This document shows, piece after piece, positions 59,935 to 64,000 of a stretch of 64,000 nt of DNA. This stretch comes from Rhizobiaceae bacterium (lineage in GTDB: Bacteria; Pseudomonadota; Alphaproteobacteria; Rhizobiales; Rhizobiaceae). Position numbers and translations under genes: made by a program. The notes below the pieces were generated by a model, which was not told the DNA's origin, did no database searches, and saw nothing but the letters and a program-made list of their open reading frames with translations. Position 1 is the first letter of the stretch. Each line of letters opens with the position of its first letter. Where the stretch lies: the NCBI GenBank assembly GCA_017644005.1, contig JAEPMJ010000001.1:930001-994000 (forward strand). The letters run 5' to 3'.

Positions 59935-60136
59935 CCCTGCTGACGCAGCGGAAGCATTGACGGTAAATGCGGCGGCCCAAGGATGGCGCCGGGATCACAT
60001 CTCGATAATATGACAGTTCTAATCCACTATTGCTTCCCGTAAAGCTGATCTCTATGGTCAACATAATGCGCGCATGTGGGACAGGCGTGACTGTCGGCTG
60101 CGGCCGGAGATTTCGTTTTTACATGGAGTGGCCATC

Positions 60137-61399
60137 ATGAGAACCGCAACCGGAACCGCAATTCTACTGATGGCGCTGGCAGTGCCCGGCAGCACAGTTG
60201 CCGCGGAACCAGCCAAAATCCTCGCCACCTATTCCGACATAGCGCTGGCCGGTTATGAAGACAGCCTGACGACCGCGCAGGCTCTGGATGCGGCAATCGG
60301 GGCGCTTGTTGCGGCGCCTTCGCAGGAGACGTTGGACGCTGCGCGGGCCGCATGGATCGAGGCGCGGGTGCCTTATCAGCAGACGGAAGCCTACCGTTTC
60401 GGCAATGCGATCGTGGACGAGTGGGAAGGCCGGGTGAACGCCTGGCCGCTGGATGAAGGGCTGATCGACTACGTCGACGCCAGCTACGGCACGGAGAGCG
60501 ACGCCAACGCATACTACACCGTCAATGTGATCGCCAATGCGCAGGTCAGCGTCGGTGGCGAAACGGTCGACGCCTCCACGATCACACCGGAGGTGATCCA
60601 GTCGCTGCAGGAAATCGGCGGCATCGAAGCCAATGTCGCGACCGGCTATCACGCGATCGAGTTTCTCCTGTGGGGCCAGGACCTCAACGGCACCAATGCG
60701 GGCGCGGGCAACCGGCCGGCAACCGATTTCGACGCGGCCAACTGCACCGGCGGCAATTGCTACCGCCGGGTTCAATATCTGACCGCGGCTTCCGACCTGC
60801 TCATCGCCGACCTGGAAGAGATGGTGGCGAATTGGCAGACCGGCGGCGCGGCGCGGGAAGCACTTGCCGAAGGCGGCGAGGCAGAGGGGCTGACGGCGAT
60901 CCTGACCGGGCTCGGCTCGCTCTCTTACGGCGAACTTGCGGGCGAGCGGATGAAGCTCGGCCTGCTGCTGCACGACCCGGAGGAAGAGCACGACTGCTTC
61001 GCCGACAACACGCATAACTCGCATTATTACGACGTGAAAGGCATCACTAATGTCTATCACGGCCGCTATGAGCGTATCGACGGCTCGACGGTGAGCGGAC
61101 CGAGCCTGGCGGACCTCGTGCGCGAGACCGATGCCGCGCTCGCCGACGAGACCGAAGCCAGGCTGGCGGCGACGCTGGCTGCCGCCGAAGCGATGCGGGC
61201 GCGCGCGGAAGGCGGCGAGGCCTATGACCAAATGATCGGCGAAGGCAACGAGGCCGGCAATGAAGTCGTGCAGGCCGTGATCGACGGACTGGTCGATCAG
61301 ACTCGCTCGCTGGAACGTGTGATTGCGGCGCTCGATCTCGGCGGCGTGACCATCGAAGGCTCCGACAGCCTGGATAATCCGGGCGCCGTGTTCGAATAG
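60137..61399 (+). CDS. Imelysin-family (M75-type) periplasmic iron-related protein
   Basis: 420 residues. A signal peptide (to AAEPA, about residue 23) is followed by a single long helical imelysin domain with the GxHxxE motif intact in GYHAIEFLLWGQD (H172, E175). Imelysin proteins are periplasmic or outer-membrane proteins linked with iron uptake; most lack proven peptidase activity. ATG 60137 is chosen from GGAG eight bases upstream and the signal peptide. It starts an operon with a di-haem oxidoreductase and a second imelysin. An Irr or RirA site is expected but I could not point to one. Confidence 0.92.
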   Translation: MRTATGTAILLMALAVPGSTVAAEPAKILATYSDIALAGYEDSLTTAQALDAAIGALVAAPSQETLDAARAAWIEARVPYQQTEAYRFGNAIVDEWEGRVNAWPLDEGLIDYVDASYGTESDANAYYTVNVIANAQVSVGGETVDASTITPEVIQSLQEIGGIEANVATGYHAIEFLLWGQDLNGTNAGAGNRPATDFDAANCTGGNCYRRVQYLTAASDLLIADLEEMVANWQTGGAAREALAEGGEAEGLTAILTGLGSLSYGELAGERMKLGLLLHDPEEEHDCFADNTHNSHYYDVKGITNVYHGRYERIDGSTVSGPSLADLVRETDAALADETEARLAATLAAAEAMRARAEGGEAYDQMIGEGNEAGNEVVQAVIDGLVDQTRSLERVIAALDLGGVTIEGSDSLDNPGAVFE

Positions 61400-61407
61400 G
61401 CGCCTCG

Positions 61408-61433
61408 GCGGCCGGGCATAAGCGCCCGGCCGC
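61408..61433 (+). terminator. Intra-operon stem-loop after the first imelysin gene
   Basis: Perfect 10-bp inverted repeat GCGGCCGGGC / GCCCGGCCGC with a six-base loop. No T tract, so more likely an mRNA stability or partial-termination element. Confidence 0.5.
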
Positions 61434-61447
61434 TGCCCGCATTTCTC

Positions 61448-62947
61448 ATGACAGCCAAACCGCTTCTAACCGCCTTTGCGCTTGCCGCCGCCGTGACCGC
61501 GGCAGCGGCGCTGACACGCGACGACCTCAGCGATGCGGATCGCGCACGGGTCGAGGCCGTCACGAAACCGACCACCGATTTCTCGAAAGCCGAACCCTTC
61601 GAGGCGATGCAGGGCGGCAAAGCGACGACACGCAAGACCCGCGACGCCAACGCGCTTTCCCACCCTTCGGCCAATCTGAGCTTCGAAGACCAGCAGCTCT
61701 TCCTGGTGGGCAACGGGCTGTTTCGCAAGGAGTGGGTGTCGTCCCCCTCGTCCACGCAGGCCTCCGACGGGCTCGGGCCGCTGTTCAATGCTCGTGCCTG
61801 CCAGTCCTGCCATATCAAGGACGGGCGCGGACACGCGCCGGCGAGCGCCGAAGACGAAGCGATCTCGTTGCTGGTGCGCGTGTCGCTGCCGCCGGACGAA
61901 GCCGAGCGGAGGGCAATCGAGGCCGGGTTGATGGTGGCCGCGCCAGAGCCCCGCTACGGGCTTCAGATTCAGGACTTCGCGGTGGCCGGACTGCCAGCTG
62001 AAGGCAAGATCGAGATCGCCTATGAGAGCGTGCCGGTGGAACTTGCCGGCGGCGAGGTGGTGGAGCTGCGCAAGCCAGCGCTTTCGATTGGCAATCCGGG
62101 TTTCGGCGCGCTTGCCGACGGCGCAATGCTGTCGGCCCGGATCGCGCCCGCCATGAGCGGAATGGGGTTGCTGGAAGCCATCCACCCGGCCGACATTCTG
62201 GCGCTTGCCGACCCTGACGATACGAACAACGACGGGATTTCCGGCCGACCGAACATGATCGGCGACGGCCAGGGCGGACTGACGATAGGCCGCTTCGGCT
62301 GGAAGGCGATCCAGCCGACGGTGGAGATACAGACCGCACATGCGTTTGCGGGCGATATGGGGCTTTCCACACCGGTACTTCCCGACCATTGGGGCGACTG
62401 CACGGACACCGAAACGCCGTGCCGCACGCTGCCGCACGGCGCGCAGCCCCGGCTGGGCAAAGAGGAAGTGCCGCGCGAGCTGCTCGACCTTGTGGTATTC
62501 TATTCCGAGAACCTCGCGCTGCCGGCCCGAACGCGAAGCGAGGACCCGCAGGTGCTGCGCGGCAAGCAGCTGTTCTACGAAGCCGGCTGCGCCTCCTGCC
62601 ATACGCCCAAATTCGTGACCAACCGCGAGGCCCGCCACGAAGCACACCGGTTTCAGCTGATCTGGCCATACACCGACCTGTTGCTGCATGACATGGGCGC
62701 TGGCCTCGCCGACGGCCGGCCGGAAGGCCAGGCGAATGGCCGCGAGTGGCGCACGCCGCCGCTCTGGGGAATCGGCGCCGCAAGCACCGTCAGCGCGGAA
62801 GCCGGCTTCCTGCATGACGGGCGTGCGCGCACGCTGGAAGAAGCGGTCCTGTGGCATGGCGGCGAGGCACAGGCCGCGCGCGACGCCTATGCCGCTTCGG
62901 ACAAGGCCGCGCGCGATGCTCTGATCGCTTTTCTGGAGTCGCTATGA
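61448..62947 (+). CDS. Di-haem oxidoreductase (DUF1111/DHOR family)
   Basis: 499 residues. Signal peptide to about residue 21 (AAAL-T), then two CxxCH haem motifs: C118-QS-CH in ARACQSCHIKDGRG and C381-AS-CH in AGCASCHTPK. The family's NPGFGALADGAMLSARIAP and FLHDGRARTLEEAV motifs are present. Members are periplasmic c-type cytochrome oxidoreductases, related to di-haem peroxidases, found between imelysin genes in alphaproteobacteria and probably part of ferrous iron handling. Its stop overlaps the next start (ATGA). Confidence 0.93.
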   Translation: MTAKPLLTAFALAAAVTAAAALTRDDLSDADRARVEAVTKPTTDFSKAEPFEAMQGGKATTRKTRDANALSHPSANLSFEDQQLFLVGNGLFRKEWVSSPSSTQASDGLGPLFNARACQSCHIKDGRGHAPASAEDEAISLLVRVSLPPDEAERRAIEAGLMVAAPEPRYGLQIQDFAVAGLPAEGKIEIAYESVPVELAGGEVVELRKPALSIGNPGFGALADGAMLSARIAPAMSGMGLLEAIHPADILALADPDDTNNDGISGRPNMIGDGQGGLTIGRFGWKAIQPTVEIQTAHAFAGDMGLSTPVLPDHWGDCTDTETPCRTLPHGAQPRLGKEEVPRELLDLVVFYSENLALPARTRSEDPQVLRGKQLFYEAGCASCHTPKFVTNREARHEAHRFQLIWPYTDLLLHDMGAGLADGRPEGQANGREWRTPPLWGIGAASTVSAEAGFLHDGRARTLEEAVLWHGGEAQAARDAYAASDKAARDALIAFLESL

Positions 62948-64000
62948 TGCGCAGAGTTCACCCCACCCGGCGCAGCGCGCCGGCCTCCCCATCAAGGGGA
63001 GGTCAAACCGCAGTGCGTGTCGCCCTGATTTTCTCATGCGCGGTTCCCGCTGCGGCGCAGGATGGAGCGGGCGCGCGGGTTGCGGAGACATTTGCACGGC
63101 CGGCTTTCGCCGAGCTCCAAAAGACGGCAGCGGCAGCCGAACTAGAGATCGGTGCGCTGTGCACAATGCCTTCGGCCGAAGCGCTGACGAAAGCGCGGGG
63201 CGCCTTTGCCGAACTGGTGCCCGCGTGGGGCAAGGCGAGCGTGTTGCGGTTCGGGCCGCTTGCGGACGAACACCGCATGGAGCGGATCTATTTCTGGCCG
63301 GACCCGCGTGGCATTGCTTTGAGGCAGGTGCAGGCAACGATCGCGGGCGAGGACGAAAGCGCCACGTCATCCGAAAACCTGGCGCAAAAGAGTGCGGCGC
63401 TTCAGGGCCTGCCGGCGCTGGAATTCGCGCTTTACGGCAGCGGGGCCGATGATCTGGCAGGTGGAGCAACGGCCTATCGTTGCCGCTTCGCGGAAGCGAT
63501 CGCTGGCAACATCGCATCGATTGCGGACGAACTGCTTGCCGGTTGGGCGGATGGCACGGACTTCACCGGCGCATTCACCGCGCCGGCCGCAGATACGGAA
63601 CCATACCGTAGCGCCGGGGAAGTCGATTCCGAAATCGTCCGCGCGCTTTCCACACAGCTGCGTTTCATGCACGAGGCGCAGCTGCTTCCGGCGCTCGGCG
63701 CTGACATCGGCAAAGCGCGCGGCAAACGTGCGCCGCTGTGGCGCTCAGAACTCACCTTCGCGCTGGTGACAGCGCAGCTCGATGGCGTGCGCGACCTCAT
63801 GAATGCAGCCGGATACGAATCGATCATACCCGAAGAGACAAGCTGGGTGCCCGGTGCGATCCTGTTCGAAATCGGCACGGCCAGAGCCGCGCTGGACGGC
63901 GTCGAAATCACTCCAGCCGACGCGTTTGCGGACGAAACCGCCCGCGACAAAATCGAGTTTGCCGGCCTTACCATCGAAAGCGCTGCGGCAAACATCACGG
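62944..64000 (+). CDS. Second imelysin-family protein, 3' end outside window
   Basis: At least 352 codons, open to the window edge. The imelysin fold is recognisable (AETFARPAFAELQKTAAA, LRFGPLADEHRMERIYFWPDP), but the GxHxxE His is replaced: GLPALEFALYG near 63406, so only the Glu remains. An ATG (62944) overlaps the DHOR stop; another start, GTG 63013, begins right at the secretory hydrophobic core (RVALIFSCAVPAAAQ). Between these two starts lies an interspersed stem-loop repeat. The second start would use GGGGAGG (62996-63002) provided by the repeat. Confidence 0.85.
   Translation, partial: MMRRVHPTRRSAPASPSRGGQTAVRVALIFSCAVPAAAQDGAGARVAETFARPAFAELQKTAAAAELEIGALCTMPSAEALTKARGAFAELVPAWGKASVLRFGPLADEHRMERIYFWPDPRGIALRQVQATIAGEDESATSSENLAQKSAALQGLPALEFALYGSGADDLAGGATAYRCRFAEAIAGNIASIADELLAGWADGTDFTGAFTAPAADTEPYRSAGEVDSEIVRALSTQLRFMHEAQLLPALGADIGKARGKRAPLWRSELTFALVTAQLDGVRDLMNAAGYESIIPEETSWVPGAILFEIGTARAALDGVEITPADAFADETARDKIEFAGLTIESAAANIT
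62967..63002. repeat. Stem-loop repeat inside the 5' end of the second imelysin gene
   Basis: Two perfect inverted repeats side by side: CCGGCGC-AGC-GCGCCGG (62967-62983) and CCTCCCC-ATCAA-GGGGAGG (62984-63002). The same kind of GC-rich double hairpin marks intergenic repeats elsewhere in the window, but this copy is in frame within a gene. Confidence 0.7.

Overview
The window looks like chromosomal DNA of a GC-rich alphaproteobacterium of the order Hyphomicrobiales (Rhizobiales), most likely in or near the Phyllobacteriaceae. The evidence is gene order: mutM - enoyl-CoA hydratase - rpsT - dnaA - dnaN - recF; irr / fabA - fabB - fabI - rsmC - pnp - rpsO - truB - rbfA - infB - nusA - rimP; and trmB - metK - HTH regulator - lnt - corC - ybeY - phoH - miaB - plsC - rimI - tsaB. 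These are known rhizobial housekeeping arrangements. The genus cannot be fixed from sequence alone. No rRNA, tRNA, CRISPR array or insertion sequence was found.

Layout. 0-4.2 kb: the edge of a Tad/Flp pilus locus (prepilin peptidase, Flp pilin, two TadE-type pseudopilins, a secretin-N-like protein) plus an exported protein of unknown role and an orphan PhnD-like binding protein. 4.3-12.5 kb: deoB, mutM, enoyl-CoA hydratase, rpsT, a long leader with a DnaA box, then dnaA, dnaN and recF. 12.5-16 kb: moeB-like gene, two-subunit aconitase X and a glyoxylate-reductase-type dehydrogenase. 16-22.6 kb: SH3 protein, irr, the fabA-fabB-fabI fatty acid cluster, an EAL protein with a degenerate GGDEF motif, rsmC. 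22.7-33.8 kb: a minus-strand translation and RNA supercluster, with corA set between truB and rpsO. 33.9-36.4 kb: an arginase / ornithine cyclodeaminase operon with a divergent Lrp-family regulator. 36.4-46.9 kb: trmB to tsaB. 46.9-52.4 kb: malate synthase G, a hydantoinase/oxoprolinase and two small exported proteins. 52.4-56.4 kb: an intergenic, repeat-rich stretch and then an AT-richer island with two different DNA adenine/cytosine-N methyltransferases and a small unrecognised protein. 56.4-60 kb: lepA, an SRPBCC protein and a carotenoid-hydratase-type membrane protein. 60-64 kb: an imelysin / di-haem oxidoreductase / imelysin operon that runs off the right end.

Most of the window is conserved housekeeping DNA. 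The parts worth a second look are the methyltransferase island flanked by stem-loop repeats; a stem-loop repeat read in frame through the 5' end of the last imelysin gene; two mutually exclusive hairpins just ahead of metK, suggesting attenuation; the enzymatically lopsided GGDEF-EAL protein; and the unknown exported proteins beside the pilus genes and beside the island. Function calls come from motif and family recognition by eye; no database search was run.
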